Source of the DNA: Pseudomonadota bacterium
Lineage (GTDB): Bacteria > Pseudomonadota > Gammaproteobacteria > QQUJ01
Direction of reading: 5' to 3'
Assembly: GCA_008501635.1 (NCBI GenBank)
Contig: QQUJ01000010.1
Coordinates: forward strand, 496,001-560,000
Length of the DNA stretch: 64,000 nt
Part shown: in pieces, positions 24,295 to 33,717 of the stretch
How the letters are laid out: every line of letters begins with the position of its first letter
Position numbering within the stretch: position 1 is the first letter of the stretch
Notes under the pieces: generated by a model
What the model saw: the letters and a program-made list of their open reading frames with translations, nothing else
Databases searched by the model: none
Told to the model about the DNA's origin: nothing
Position numbers and translations under genes: made by a program

Positions 24295-24990
24295 TCAGTC
24301 GTCGACGGTGGACAGGTAGGCAAGCACATCGCTCAACTCCTGGGGCGTGAACAGGGAGAGAAACTTCTCCTCCGGTGCGTGCTCATCGTGAATGCGAATC
24401 TTTTCGATGTACTTCTTGATGCTGCGCTCAAGGTAGGTCGTGTACTGTCCTGCCAGCATCGGAACCGCTTGACTCTCTTTCCCTTCGCCATCCTTGCCAT
24501 GGCACGATTTGCACTCTTTGTTGTAGATCTTGCGTCCGGATTCATGATCGCCTTCGACGCGGGCGATATTCAGAAAGCGTTTGGTGAGCTGCAGCCGTTC
24601 GTGGGCATCGAACTCCTCGCCCTCCTTGAGAGGTGGTAGCTGGGAGAGCAGCTGGATATTTGCCAGGAACGCGGAGATGTCGCGGATGTCGTTGTCGGGC
24701 ATCTGACGATGGTCAACGTGCTCCGCCATCGGCATGTTTGGACGCGAGCGGTCACGAAAGCGCAACATCTCCTTGGCGATGTAAGCTGCCGGCAATCCGG
24801 CCAAGCGCGGATACGTGCCCTCCTTGCCTCCCTCGCCCAGGGCCCCGTGGCAACCCGCACAGACCTCGTTGATCTCCTCACCGTTGAGCATGTCGGCGTT
24901 GGTGAAATCCATGGTGGGGGCGGCGTGGAGCGGAAACGGAACCAGCAGCGAGAAGAGTAGCGGTAAGGATGCGATGTAACGGCTATTCAC
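24295..24990 (-). CDS. Periplasmic diheme cytochrome c (c4/c553-like)
   Basis: A 231-residue exported cytochrome with two heme motifs, CAGCH and CKSCH, each followed by the G-x-G/P-R-L or M-L-AGQ elements of small class I domains (TYPRLAGLPAAYI; VPMLAGQYTTYL). The N-terminal NSRYIASLPLLFSLLVPFPL is a signal peptide. I chose GTG 24990 because it places the signal peptide at the N-terminus; the frame is open further upstream but without secretion features. It is convergent with the copper genes and could be an electron donor to NosZ or an oxidase. Confidence 0.8.
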   Translation of the reverse strand: MNSRYIASLPLLFSLLVPFPLHAAPTMDFTNADMLNGEEINEVCAGCHGALGEGGKEGTYPRLAGLPAAYIAKEMLRFRDRSRPNMPMAEHVDHRQMPDNDIRDISAFLANIQLLSQLPPLKEGEEFDAHERLQLTKRFLNIARVEGDHESGRKIYNKECKSCHGKDGEGKESQAVPMLAGQYTTYLERSIKKYIEKIRIHDEHAPEEKFLSLFTPQELSDVLAYLSTVDD

Positions 24991-25296
24991 GGCGACAATC
25001 CATCTCTGAGAAATGTTTGAAAAAATGGCTCGTGATTGTAGACGTTTGTGGTGTTGGTTAAAACGCCCCGTTCTGAGGGGGTACAGCCCCAGAAAGCTGA
25101 GGCCGGATCTACGGTTGGCTGAGCGAGAAGTGGCGCAGGTTGTGCCATGGGGCCCCGTATCCCAGGTCTGGGGACAGTTCCCACCGATGCGCTGCGTTGG
25201 TAGATGAGCGCGGTGGTTGAAAGGGGACGCAGAGGGGCGGCGCCTGTTGTTACACTCGCCCGCCACATCGTCGTAGGATAGTTACCGTGGGGCACG
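24991..25296. other. Divergent intergenic region between the cytochrome gene and dinB
   Basis: About 306 bp between divergent genes. No FNR-type palindrome, terminator or RNA gene was recognised. A LexA site for dinB was looked for (CTG-N10-CAG) and not found. Confidence 0.5.
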
Positions 25297-26529
25297 GTGC
25301 CTTTCTCAAAGTGCTGGTTTGCAGTGACTGACAGCAACCCGAATGTGGATCACGCGGCCTGGCCTGGGCGTGCCATCCTGCACGTGGATATGGATGCGTT
25401 CTATGCATCCGTGGAGGTGCTCGACGATCCCAGCCTCGCCGGCATGCCGGTGGTGGTCGGCGGCCGACCCGAGGCGCGCGGGGTCGTGGCGGCGGCGAGC
25501 TATGTCGCGCGCCGGTATGGAGTGCGCTCCGCGATGCCCATGTCGCGGGCGGTGCGCCTGTGCCCGGCAGCGGTGATCCTGCCGCCGCGCATGAGCCGCT
25601 ACGAAGAGATGTCGGCACAGATACGCGACATCTTCGAGCGCTTTACGCCGCTGGTGGAACCCCTCTCTCTGGACGAAGCGTTTCTCGACGTGACGGGCAG
25701 TCAAACGCTGTTCGGCCCGGCGCCTGGCATCGGGGTCCGGCTCAAAAAGGAGATCCGCGCCGAGACTGGCCTGGTCGCCTCGGTGGGAGTGGCGCCCAAC
25801 AAGTTTCTCGCCAAGATCGCCAGCGATATCGACAAACCCGACGGCTTGCGCATCATCAAAGCCGAAGAGGTCACCGATTTCCTCGATCCGCTGCCGGTTT
25901 CGCGCCTGTGGGGAGTGGGTCCGGCGATGCAGCGTGAGCTGGAGCGTCACGCCATCTGCACCATCGCTCAACTGCGCCGCCTGTCATTGGATGCCGTAGA
26001 GCACCTGTTTGGCCGCCATGGGCGCCATCTGGGATTGCTTGCCCGCGGTCAGGACGACCGGCCGGTGGTGCCGGAGAGCGAGGCCAAGTCGATCTCCAAC
26101 GAAACCACCTTCAACGAAGACCTCACCGACGACACCGTGCTCCATACCTGGCTGCAGCAACTCGCCGAGCAGGTGGGGTGGCGGCTGCGCCGCGCCGGGC
26201 TCGCTGGGCGTACGATTCAGATCAAGGTCCGCTTCGCCGATTTTACGACGTTGACCCGCACCCATACGCTTGCGCAACCGACCGACATCAGCCGCGAGAT
26301 CATTGCCGCCGCGGGCACCCTGTTTCGCACGCGTCTCCCGGTACCGCGCCCGCCGGTGCGACTCCTCGGTGTCGGCGTCAGCGGATTCGATGCAAGTGAC
26401 CTGCAGCAGGCCGACCTGTTCGCTGAGGAGCAGCGCCGGCGCGACAGTCAACTCGACGGCGTGGTGGATGCCATCCGCGGCAGATTCGGCAAGGGCGCGG
26501 CGCGGCGCGGCCGCGACCCCAAGGCATGA
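25297..26529 (+). CDS. dinB: DNA polymerase IV (Y-family, DinB)
   Basis: A 410-residue translesion polymerase. The catalytic acidic motifs are ILHVDMDAFYASVE near the N-terminus and LSLDEAFLDVTG; SVGVAPNKFLAKIASDIDKP is the finger/palm signature, and LWGVGP marks the helix-hairpin-helix. The C-terminal little-finger domain is present; the tail LQQADLFAEE resembles a beta-clamp-binding motif (QxxDLF). The start is GTG 25297 or GTG 25324, the second 9 codons shorter; neither has a clear ribosome binding site. Confidence 0.95.
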   Translation: MPFSKCWFAVTDSNPNVDHAAWPGRAILHVDMDAFYASVEVLDDPSLAGMPVVVGGRPEARGVVAAASYVARRYGVRSAMPMSRAVRLCPAAVILPPRMSRYEEMSAQIRDIFERFTPLVEPLSLDEAFLDVTGSQTLFGPAPGIGVRLKKEIRAETGLVASVGVAPNKFLAKIASDIDKPDGLRIIKAEEVTDFLDPLPVSRLWGVGPAMQRELERHAICTIAQLRRLSLDAVEHLFGRHGRHLGLLARGQDDRPVVPESEAKSISNETTFNEDLTDDTVLHTWLQQLAEQVGWRLRRAGLAGRTIQIKVRFADFTTLTRTHTLAQPTDISREIIAAAGTLFRTRLPVPRPPVRLLGVGVSGFDASDLQQADLFAEEQRRRDSQLDGVVDAIRGRFGKGAARRGRDPKA

Positions 26530-26615
26530 AGGGGATGGCGAAGTGCCGCAATCTACGGATATCCTTGAGATTGGGGGGAGACCCAAACGAGCACGGGCAG
26601 AGGCAAGGGGAGGCG

Positions 26616-27929
26616 ATGGAGAAGCTGGCAGAAACACTTCCCGACGATGCCCACTATGTGCGTCAGGTCACCGCTCTGGGCGACCGGCGAACAGTGATGG
26701 CCAGCGAGCATATCGAGAATGCTGACGGCATGCGGCTGGTGCGGGCCGGCGCGTCGATCAACCGTGAACTCTATGACAAGCTGGTACGCCACAAGCTGCT
26801 CAAGCCGCTGGACAGTTCGCTGAATGTCGATAATCCGGTAACCGTCACGACACTGCTGCACGAGGCCAAGTCACTGTTGGATCGCGAACCCTGCCTGGCG
26901 CAGATCATAGAAATGACGCCGCATCAGGAGCCAATGCGGGTGCTGGGCGCGGTGGCGCTCAACGAGGCGCTCTCGTTCAAACTCACCGTCTGCCACGAAC
27001 GGGCGCCGGAAAAGTTCAAACATCTGTTGCGCGTGGCATTGGCCAGCGTGTTTCTCGGGGATCATCTGGGCCTGGGCGACGGCGAACTGGTGGAGCTTGC
27101 CAGCGCAGGGCTGTTCCACGATCTTGGCGAGCTGCACATCGATCCGCAGCTGTTTGCCGCCCCCCGTCCGCTCTCGCAGGCCGAGCGCCGGCAAATCTAT
27201 ACTCATCCCTACGTCGCGTATTTGATTCTCAAGTCTTTTTCTCAATACCATCCCCGCATCAGTTCGGCGGTGCTGGATCATCATGAGCGGCTCGATGGCA
27301 GCGGCTACCCTCGCGGCCTGCGCGGTGCAGCGGTTAACTCCATGGGATTGATGTTGGCGGTGACCGAACTGGTGGTGGTCATGCTCGAGCGCACCCGCTC
27401 GCGCCCCGATCCGCAACGCATGGCGGCAATGCTCAAACTCAATATGGAACGCTTCGGACAGGAGCGGGTAACGCCCTTTATCGAGGTGATCTTGCGTCAG
27501 GGGTGCGGTCAATCCGACGGCGAGAGTGCCGATCATGCCATCACCGCCGATGCTCTGCGGTCGCATCTTGCCACGTTGGGTGGCGTACTTCAGCTGCCGG
27601 CAAACTGGCCGAGCACGCCGACTGCCAATTTCGTCGCCGAACAGCTTGATGCGCTGCGCCAACTGGCCAGCCGCATCGGGTTGAGTTCCGAGTCCACTGT
27701 CGATACGGTCGCTCTTTTAGGCGACGATGCAGCGGGACTGGCGGAGATGGAACACCTGGTCGGCGAGCTCAGCTACCAAGTGAGTGCCGTCGTCCACGAG
27801 GTCGAACGCCGCTGGCCGCAAATGGAGGTTGATGATGCGATTCGCGGTTGGCTGCAGGCAGCCAGTGCCCTGGACCGCGCGCCCGCGGCCATACCTACCG
27901 CCGATACTATGACGGCAGACAGTGATTAG
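26616..27929 (+). CDS. HD-GYP domain protein, probable cyclic-di-GMP phosphodiesterase
   Basis: A 437-residue soluble protein. The C-terminal half carries the HD pair in AGLFHDLGELHID and the GYP signature in DHHERLDGSGYPRG, with the following conserved LMLAVTELV helix. This fold hydrolyses c-di-GMP to pGpG or GMP. The first 100 residues have no recognised domain. I chose ATG 26616 (MEKLAETLPDD) for its GGGGAGG upstream site; an earlier start at 26526 would overlap dinB. It converges with the GGDEF gene at 27973, so synthesis and breakdown genes are adjacent. Confidence 0.9.
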   Translation: MEKLAETLPDDAHYVRQVTALGDRRTVMASEHIENADGMRLVRAGASINRELYDKLVRHKLLKPLDSSLNVDNPVTVTTLLHEAKSLLDREPCLAQIIEMTPHQEPMRVLGAVALNEALSFKLTVCHERAPEKFKHLLRVALASVFLGDHLGLGDGELVELASAGLFHDLGELHIDPQLFAAPRPLSQAERRQIYTHPYVAYLILKSFSQYHPRISSAVLDHHERLDGSGYPRGLRGAAVNSMGLMLAVTELVVVMLERTRSRPDPQRMAAMLKLNMERFGQERVTPFIEVILRQGCGQSDGESADHAITADALRSHLATLGGVLQLPANWPSTPTANFVAEQLDALRQLASRIGLSSESTVDTVALLGDDAAGLAEMEHLVGELSYQVSAVVHEVERRWPQMEVDDAIRGWLQAASALDRAPAAIPTADTMTADSD

Positions 27930-27972
27930 GCGTATTCAGCGCGGGGTGGATGGGTGTGACAGCGTGCTGGGA

Positions 27973-29010
27973 TTACGCGTTTCCAAGGGCCGCAGCACTG
28001 GTATTGTCTGACGGGAGATTCATAGTCACCCGGTTGCGCCCGCTCTCTTTGGCGCGGTACAAGGCTTGGTCGGCGCGACTCAGCCAGCCAGCCGCAGTAT
28101 CGTCCAGCCGCAATTCGGATATCCCGGCGGAGAACGTGTGACCTGTCAGTTCGGCTAGGGGGGTCGAGGGCATGCCGGTGCGCAGGTCCTCCGCCAGTTC
28201 GTATGCGCCCGCGGCACTTGTCGCGGGCGCAAGTATCAAAAACTCTTCGCCGCCCATGCGGAACACAAGGTCTGAATCCCGTACCCGGTTTTCGACCATG
28301 TGCGCGAAATCGATCAGAAAGCGATCGCCCATCGCATGGCCGTGGGTATCGTTGATCGCCTTGAAGTGGTCCAGATCGATACTGACCAGCGACGCGGTGT
28401 AGCCGTAACGCCGCGCCTTGGCGAGTTCGCTCTGCAACGCCTTTTCCAACGAACGGCGATTGCCCACACCGGTTAGAGGATCAATCTGAGTCAGCCGCTG
28501 AAGTTCGTGCTGCTTCTGATGGACGCGCATCGAAAAGATATACACAAAGGTGCTGAGCAATATGAAGCTGGCGCCAAAACGAACGAGTTCGCCCGTCTCC
28601 GCCGAGGTGGAGACCGTGGCGAGCATTGCGAGACCCAGCGTGCTGTTGAAGATAAGACCGACCCGGGGTCCAAGTACGAAACCATTCCCACCCGTCGCGG
28701 CGAAGCACCAATAGATGCCTCCGCCAGGCACTTGTATCGCGGCGATGACCGTTGAGATGTTCGCGAGGGCGACTCCGGCCAGGAGGGTGTTCGGCGCGAT
28801 CCGTCCCGCGGGCTTCCAGACCTGCCAGGCGACGACAATCAAGACCAACGTGAACCCGCCGGTACTGGCGAGCAGCAGCCATTCACCCCGTAAGCCATGG
28901 ATGATGGCAAATGGTGCGACTATTACCAGGCCGGTCAGGCTGATCCAACGCAGGGCGCGGATATCGATGCCATCACTAGTCCAATGAAACATGCGCTTCG
29001 CCCAAACCAT
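27973..29010 (-). CDS. Membrane-bound diguanylate cyclase (GGDEF)
   Basis: A 345-residue protein with six N-terminal membrane helices (residues about 20-165) followed by a GGDEF domain. The key motifs are DPLTGVGNRRSLE, SIDLDHFKAINDTHGHAMGD and MGGEEFLIL, i.e. an active GGEEF site. No RxxD inhibitory site is seen just upstream of the GGEEF (the residues there read ENRVRDSDLVFR; VRDSD is not at the standard spacing). It makes c-di-GMP. An alternative start is ATG 28992. Confidence 0.92.
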   Translation of the reverse strand: MVWAKRMFHWTSDGIDIRALRWISLTGLVIVAPFAIIHGLRGEWLLLASTGGFTLVLIVVAWQVWKPAGRIAPNTLLAGVALANISTVIAAIQVPGGGIYWCFAATGGNGFVLGPRVGLIFNSTLGLAMLATVSTSAETGELVRFGASFILLSTFVYIFSMRVHQKQHELQRLTQIDPLTGVGNRRSLEKALQSELAKARRYGYTASLVSIDLDHFKAINDTHGHAMGDRFLIDFAHMVENRVRDSDLVFRMGGEEFLILAPATSAAGAYELAEDLRTGMPSTPLAELTGHTFSAGISELRLDDTAAGWLSRADQALYRAKESGRNRVTMNLPSDNTSAAALGNA

Positions 29011-29179
29011 GCTCGATGAAGCCGTAGGCTTGATTGCAGGGGTACGATCACCTCTGCGTTGAAACGTGACACATTAGAACAGCAACAGCGATGATAAACC
29101 ATATGAGTCTAAAGTGAATGGTGAAGAACGCAGTTCATCCCAAGGTTCTACGTGATTGCCCAGCCGATGCTACTGATGC

Positions 29180-31243
29180 CTACCCGAGCAGTCTGGCGAA
29201 CTCCTCCAGATCGCCCACGGGGGCCGAGCATTGTGTTCCGTTGCAGACATAGGCGGTGATTGGTTCGAAGACGCGGCGATAGTGCTGCAGGGCGGGTGGC
29301 ACCTCCGCCGCGGCCCCGGACAGGGTGAACACCATGCGGTGGGGTTGGTAGCCGGCGGTACAGTGCTTCAACCAGTCACCGAGCGTCTCCTCGTCACCCA
29401 CCAGGATCACCAACTGCGGTGGCACCAGCTCCTCGGCAAGGGCGCGCAACAAAGCGTTGTGCCAAGAGGGCGCCTGCTCCATGGCCTGAGCGGCGGCCTT
29501 GAGGGTGCGCTCGGCGGCGGCGATGTAGCGCGGGTCACCCAGCAGGTGTCCGAGACGCTGCAGCGCATGGGCAGCGATGCCGTTGCCCGCCGGCGTGGCG
29601 TCGTCGCCATAAGGTTTGGGGCGGTAGAGCAGCGCTTCGTGGTCGTCAGCAGTGAAGAAGAATCCGCCTTGTTCGGGGTCTTCGAAGTGCGCCAACAGCG
29701 CGTCGGCGAGCTGGACGGCGAATTCGAGATCCTCGCTGCGCCAGCGTGCCTGCAGCAGTTCGAGGATCCCATCGAGGAGGAAGGCGTAGTCGTCGAGGTA
29801 GGCGGGGAGGGAAGCACGGCCATCCTTGCAACCGGCCAGCAGTCTTGCCTCGTGCCACAAGTGCTCGCGGATGAAGGCCAGCGCTCGATTCGCAGCGTCG
29901 ACAAGGTGCGGCTCGCCGAGACGCCGCCCGGCGCTTGCCAGGCCCTTGATCATCAGCCCGTTCCAACCGGTGAGGATCTTCTCGTCGCGGTGCGGACGCA
30001 CCCGCGTTTCGCGGGCCTGGAAGAGGCGGTCACGCGCGGCGGCCAGCCGCTGGACGATCGTCTCCTCGGGTAACGCAAACCTGGCGGCCAGCTCCGCAGG
30101 AGACGCCGCGACGAAGAGGTGCCAGCGCCCTTCGAAGTTGGCCTTCTGGTCCAGCCCCCAGGCGGTGATGGCGAGTGCGTAGTGATCGTCGTCGAGAATG
30201 TCGCGCAGCGCCTCGTGGGTCCAGACGTAGAAGAGCCCTTCGTGGCTCTCGGAGTCGGCATCCAGCGTGGCGTAGAAGGCCCCCTCCGGCGAGCGCATCT
30301 CGCGCAGCGCCCATGCGCCGATGCCGTGCGCGGTGTCCGCGAACAGGGGATCGCCCGTAGCTTGCGCGGCGCAGGCGTAGAGGTGCAGCAGCGGGCCGTT
30401 GTCGTAGAGCATCTTTTCGAAGTGCGGGATCATCCAGCGCTCGTCCACTGAGTAGCGGTAGAAGCCGCCGCCCAGTTGATCCTGCAGTCCGCCGAGTGCC
30501 ATGCGAGTGAGGGTGTGGGTGACCATGGCGAGGGCGTGCAGGTCGGGCTGGCCGCTGGTGCGTGACTCGGCCCAGTGCTCCAGCAGGCGCTCCAGCGCCG
30601 TGGGCTGCGGGAACTTGGGGGCGCCGCCGAAGCCGCCCTGCACCTCGTCGTAACTCTGCTCCAACTCGCTGCGCGTCTGCGTCAGTGGTGCGGCATCGAT
30701 CACTTGCGCGGGGGTGTGCTGGCGGTGCAGGCTGGTCAGCACCTGGCGCACCGAGGCGTTCTGTTTCTCGACCTCGTCGCGGTGTTCGCGATAGAAGCCC
30801 GCCACGCCATGGATCACTTCGGGGAAGCTTGCCATGCCGTAGCGCGGTGTTTTCGGGAGGTAGGTGCCGGCGTAGAAGGGGGTGTGGTCGGTGGGGCTCA
30901 TGAAGATAGTGAGCGGCCAGCCGCCGGGGCGCTGGGTGAGCAGTTGATGCGCAAGCTGGTAGATCTTGTCCAGATCGGGGCGCTCTTCGCGATCGACCTT
31001 GATATTGACGAAGTGCTCGTTCATCAGCTCTGCGATCTCGGGGTCCTCGAAGGATTCGTGGGCCATCACGTGGCACCAGTGGCAGGCCGAGTAGCCGACC
31101 GACAGCAGGATCGGTTTGTCCTCGTCACGGGCCTTCTGCAACGCCTCGTCGTTCCAGGCGTACCAATCGACCGGGTTATCGGCATGTTGCAGCAGGTAGG
31201 GGCTGGTCTCCCGAGCGAGGCGGTTGGGGCTATGCGTGGTCAT
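29180..31243 (-). CDS. YyaL/SPATA20-type thioredoxin-domain protein (DUF255)
   Basis: A 687-residue protein. The N-terminal DUF255 thioredoxin-like domain begins [20 protein letters not shown] and contains the CHWCHVM motif, then [11 protein letters not shown]. The rest is an alpha/alpha-barrel resembling N-acylglucosamine epimerase-type or glycosidase folds. The family is widespread, without a firmly proven role in bacteria; redox or sugar-related roles are suggested. Length and motifs are complete. It stands alone, with 255 bp to the divergent methyltransferase frame. Confidence 0.9.
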   Translation of the reverse strand: MTTHSPNRLARETSPYLLQHADNPVDWYAWNDEALQKARDEDKPILLSVGYSACHWCHVMAHESFEDPEIAELMNEHFVNIKVDREERPDLDKIYQLAHQLLTQRPGGWPLTIFMSPTDHTPFYAGTYLPKTPRYGMASFPEVIHGVAGFYREHRDEVEKQNASVRQVLTSLHRQHTPAQVIDAAPLTQTRSELEQSYDEVQGGFGGAPKFPQPTALERLLEHWAESRTSGQPDLHALAMVTHTLTRMALGGLQDQLGGGFYRYSVDERWMIPHFEKMLYDNGPLLHLYACAAQATGDPLFADTAHGIGAWALREMRSPEGAFYATLDADSESHEGLFYVWTHEALRDILDDDHYALAITAWGLDQKANFEGRWHLFVAASPAELAARFALPEETIVQRLAAARDRLFQARETRVRPHRDEKILTGWNGLMIKGLASAGRRLGEPHLVDAANRALAFIREHLWHEARLLAGCKDGRASLPAYLDDYAFLLDGILELLQARWRSEDLEFAVQLADALLAHFEDPEQGGFFFTADDHEALLYRPKPYGDDATPAGNGIAAHALQRLGHLLGDPRYIAAAERTLKAAAQAMEQAPSWHNALLRALAEELVPPQLVILVGDEETLGDWLKHCTAGYQPHRMVFTLSGAAAEVPPALQHYRRVFEPITAYVCNGTQCSAPVGDLEEFARLLG

Positions 31244-31517
31244 AAGGGCATCGATAAAGTTGAGTGTTTAACTAGGTTAACAGCTTAGGCGTTGATGAGG
31301 GGAGTTCAAGCCGCCTGAATTGCGCTGAGTCTCGCGTCAAGACGCAAAGATCGCCAAAGCAACCAGTATGTAGAGTGTGTCATGCCTCTGGAAGAGGTCT
31401 GCAAGTGACGCGGCCCGCTCTGTGCCGCCCTGCGTTCTGGCGCGATAAGGGTTCAATCCTTGCCTTTCCCCCTTGAACCCGTAAGCTGTGCGCCGACGAC
31501 CTGCCCGGACCCACCCC

Positions 31518-32741
31518 ATGACCGCCAAGAAACCGAAATCCGCTGCCCTGCCTACCCTGAGTCTCAAGCGCGGCGAAGAGCGCCGCCTGCGCGCGGGACA
31601 TTGCTGGGTGTTCAGCAACGAGGTGGATATCGAGAAAACGCCGCTGAAGGGGTTTCAGCCCGGCGACCCGGTGCTCATAGAGGCAGCCAACGGCAAGCCG
31701 GTGGGAAGCGGTTATGTGAATCCTCACTCACTGATCAGCGCTCGCTTGATAAGTCGCGATCCGCAACGGACACTGGATACCGTGCTGATCGCCGAGCGGC
31801 TGGAGACCGCCTTGGCGCTGCGTCAGCGCTACTACCCGGAGCCTTTCCACCGCCTGGTGTTCGGCGAATCAGACGGCCTGCCGGGGCTGGTGGTGGATCG
31901 CTTTGGCGACCATCTGGTGGCGCAGATCACCACCGCAGGCATGGAGCGTGCGCGCGACGCCGTGGTCGAGGCGCTGACCCAGGTGATCAAACCCACCGCC
32001 CTTTTATGGCGCAACGACAGCGCCATCCGCGAACTGGAAGGGCTGGATCGTTATGTACAGACAGCACTGGGGGATTTCCCGGCGCAGGTGGAGGTGCAGG
32101 AGAACGGGTGCCGCTTTCAAACCGATCCCGGTACCGGCCAGAAGACCGGCTGGTTCTTTGACCATCGCGAGAACCGGGCGCGCCTGGCGCGTCATGCGCA
32201 AGGGGCGCGGGTGCTGGATCTGTTCAGTTATGCGGGCGGGTGGGGCATCCAGGCAGCGGTGGCCGGCGCCCGACAGGTGATTTGCGTCGATGCCTCGCAG
32301 GCGGCACTGGAACTGGCCGGCGACAACGCCGAGCGCAACGGTGTGGTGGAGCGCTGCGAGTTCCTCAAGGGCGACGCCTTCGATGTGCTCGCGCACCTGC
32401 GTCACGAACAGCAGCGCTTCGATATCGTCGTGCTCGATCCGCCGGCGTTCATCAAACGCCGCAAGGATCAGAAGGCGGGGGAGGAGGCCTACCGGCGCCT
32501 CAACCAGGCGGCTCTGCAGTTGATCGAGCCTGGCGGACTGCTGTTCTCGGCCTCCTGCTCCTACCATCTGGAACGCGACAAACTGGTCGAGTTGATGCTG
32601 CGCGGCGCGCGGCATCTCGATCGCGGCCTGCAGGTGCTGGAACACGGTTATCAGGCGCCCGATCACCCCATCCACCCGGCGATTCGCGAGACCGCCTATC
32701 TCAAGGCAGTGCTCGCCCGCGTGCTGCCGGGCGCGTGGTGA
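31518..32741 (+). CDS. rlmI: RlmI-like rRNA large subunit (cytosine-5)-methyltransferase
   Basis: About 407 residues. An N-terminal PUA domain (LSLKRGEERRLRAGHCWVFS) is followed by a linker with FGESDGLPGLVVDRFGD and a Rossmann methyltransferase domain (VLDLFSYAGGWGIQA for SAM, VLDPPAFIKRRKDQ for catalysis). This is the YccW/RlmI arrangement, which methylates C1962 of 23S rRNA in E. coli. I chose ATG 31518 (MTAKKPKSA); an upstream in-frame start at 31488 lacks support. Confidence 0.9.
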   Translation: MTAKKPKSAALPTLSLKRGEERRLRAGHCWVFSNEVDIEKTPLKGFQPGDPVLIEAANGKPVGSGYVNPHSLISARLISRDPQRTLDTVLIAERLETALALRQRYYPEPFHRLVFGESDGLPGLVVDRFGDHLVAQITTAGMERARDAVVEALTQVIKPTALLWRNDSAIRELEGLDRYVQTALGDFPAQVEVQENGCRFQTDPGTGQKTGWFFDHRENRARLARHAQGARVLDLFSYAGGWGIQAAVAGARQVICVDASQAALELAGDNAERNGVVERCEFLKGDAFDVLAHLRHEQQRFDIVVLDPPAFIKRRKDQKAGEEAYRRLNQAALQLIEPGGLLFSASCSYHLERDKLVELMLRGARHLDRGLQVLEHGYQAPDHPIHPAIRETAYLKAVLARVLPGAW

Positions 32742-32751
32742 GGAACTGCTA

Positions 32752-32821
32752 GTAGGAGCGGTTTCAACCGCGAATGCCGTGGGCGAATCGGGCTGCAGAT
32801 CGCGAATAAATTCGCTCCTAC
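32752..32821. repeat. REP-like inverted repeat (GTAGGAGCG type)
   Basis: Arms GTAGGAGCG (32752-32760) and CGCTCCTAC (32813-32821) are inverted. The full arms read GTAGGAGCGGTTTCAACCGC and CGAATAAATTCGCTCCTAC, each with its own internal hairpin. Intergenic repeats with a GTAGGAGCG core are common in gammaproteobacteria. It sits between rlmI and lgt. Confidence 0.7.
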
Positions 32822-32830
32822 AGGTACACT

Positions 32831-33631
32831 ATGGCACCCATGTACTACCACGATCTCGATCCCGTTCTGATTCAACTCGGTCCGCTCAAGGTGCACTGGT
32901 ACGGCGTGATGTACCTGGTGGCCTTCGCCCTGGGGTGGTGGCTGGGCCGAGTGCGGGCAGCCAAGCCCGGATCGGGGTGGAAACCCGAGCAGATCGGCGA
33001 TCTGGTCTTCTACTTTGCACTCGGCGCGGTGTTGGGCGGGCGCCTGGGTTACACCCTCTTCTACAATCTCGCCGCGTTTCTCGATAATCCGCTGGAGATC
33101 TTCTACATCTGGCGCGGCGGCATGTCCTTTCACGGCGGCTTGATCGGCGCACTGATTGCGGCCTGGCTCTATGGGCGTCGGCATCGGAAAGGTTTCTGGC
33201 AGGTCGTGGATTTCATCGCTCCGCTGGTGCCGCTGGGATTGGGAGCGGGGCGGCTGGGCAATTTCATTAACGGCGAGCTGTGGGGCGGACCCACCGGTGG
33301 CGGTTGGGGCGTGGTCTTTCCCCACGATGCGTTGGGTGTGCCACGTCATCCGTCGCAGCTCTACGAAGCGGCGTTGGAGGGCCTGGTGCTGTTCGCCGTC
33401 GTCTGGCTCTTCACCACCAAACCGCGCCCGACCATGGCGGCCTCGGGATTGTTCGCGTTGGGCTACGGCGTGTTTCGCTTTGCCGTCGAGTTCGTGCGCG
33501 AGCCCGACGCGCACCTCGGCTACCTCGCGTTCGGCTGGGTGACCATGGGGCAGTTGCTGTCGCTGCCGCTGATCCTGGTTGGCGTGGTGTTGCTGGCGCT
33601 GGCCTATCGGCGGGAGCGGGCCGTGGTGTGA
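32831..33631 (+). CDS. lgt: Prolipoprotein diacylglyceryl transferase
   Basis: A 266-residue inner membrane enzyme with seven predicted helices. It moves diacylglyceryl from phosphatidylglycerol to the lipobox Cys of prelipoproteins. The signature GGMSFHGGLIGAL and the active-site region GRLGNFINGELWG are present. Starts at 32831 or three codons later at 32840 are both possible. It is 86 bp upstream of thyA, as in many proteobacteria. Confidence 0.96.
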   Translation: MAPMYYHDLDPVLIQLGPLKVHWYGVMYLVAFALGWWLGRVRAAKPGSGWKPEQIGDLVFYFALGAVLGGRLGYTLFYNLAAFLDNPLEIFYIWRGGMSFHGGLIGALIAAWLYGRRHRKGFWQVVDFIAPLVPLGLGAGRLGNFINGELWGGPTGGGWGVVFPHDALGVPRHPSQLYEAALEGLVLFAVVWLFTTKPRPTMAASGLFALGYGVFRFAVEFVREPDAHLGYLAFGWVTMGQLLSLPLILVGVVLLALAYRRERAVV

Positions 33632-33635
33632 GATC

Positions 33636-33699
33636 ACAAATACAAAGTCCAACGCCTACGCGTCTTTGCGTCTCCGCGTTGGATGTTTAGGTTATTTGT
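33636..33699. repeat. Imperfect inverted repeat upstream of thyA
   Basis: ACAAATA (33636-33642) is inverted to TATTTGT (33693-33699) and CCAACGC (33649-33655) to GCGTTGG (33676-33682); between them is a TTTGCGTCTCCGCG phrase seen in decayed form near 38585. It is probably a dispersed intergenic repeat that places the lgt-thyA gap in a cruciform. Confidence 0.4.
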
Positions 33700-33717
33700 A
33701 CCGGAAGGCACTGAATC

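Noticed and set aside
30030-31076. Large alternative frame within the YyaL-type gene
   Set aside because: It is an Arg/Ala/Pro-rich frame-shifted shadow with no family match; the overlapping gene has full domain support.
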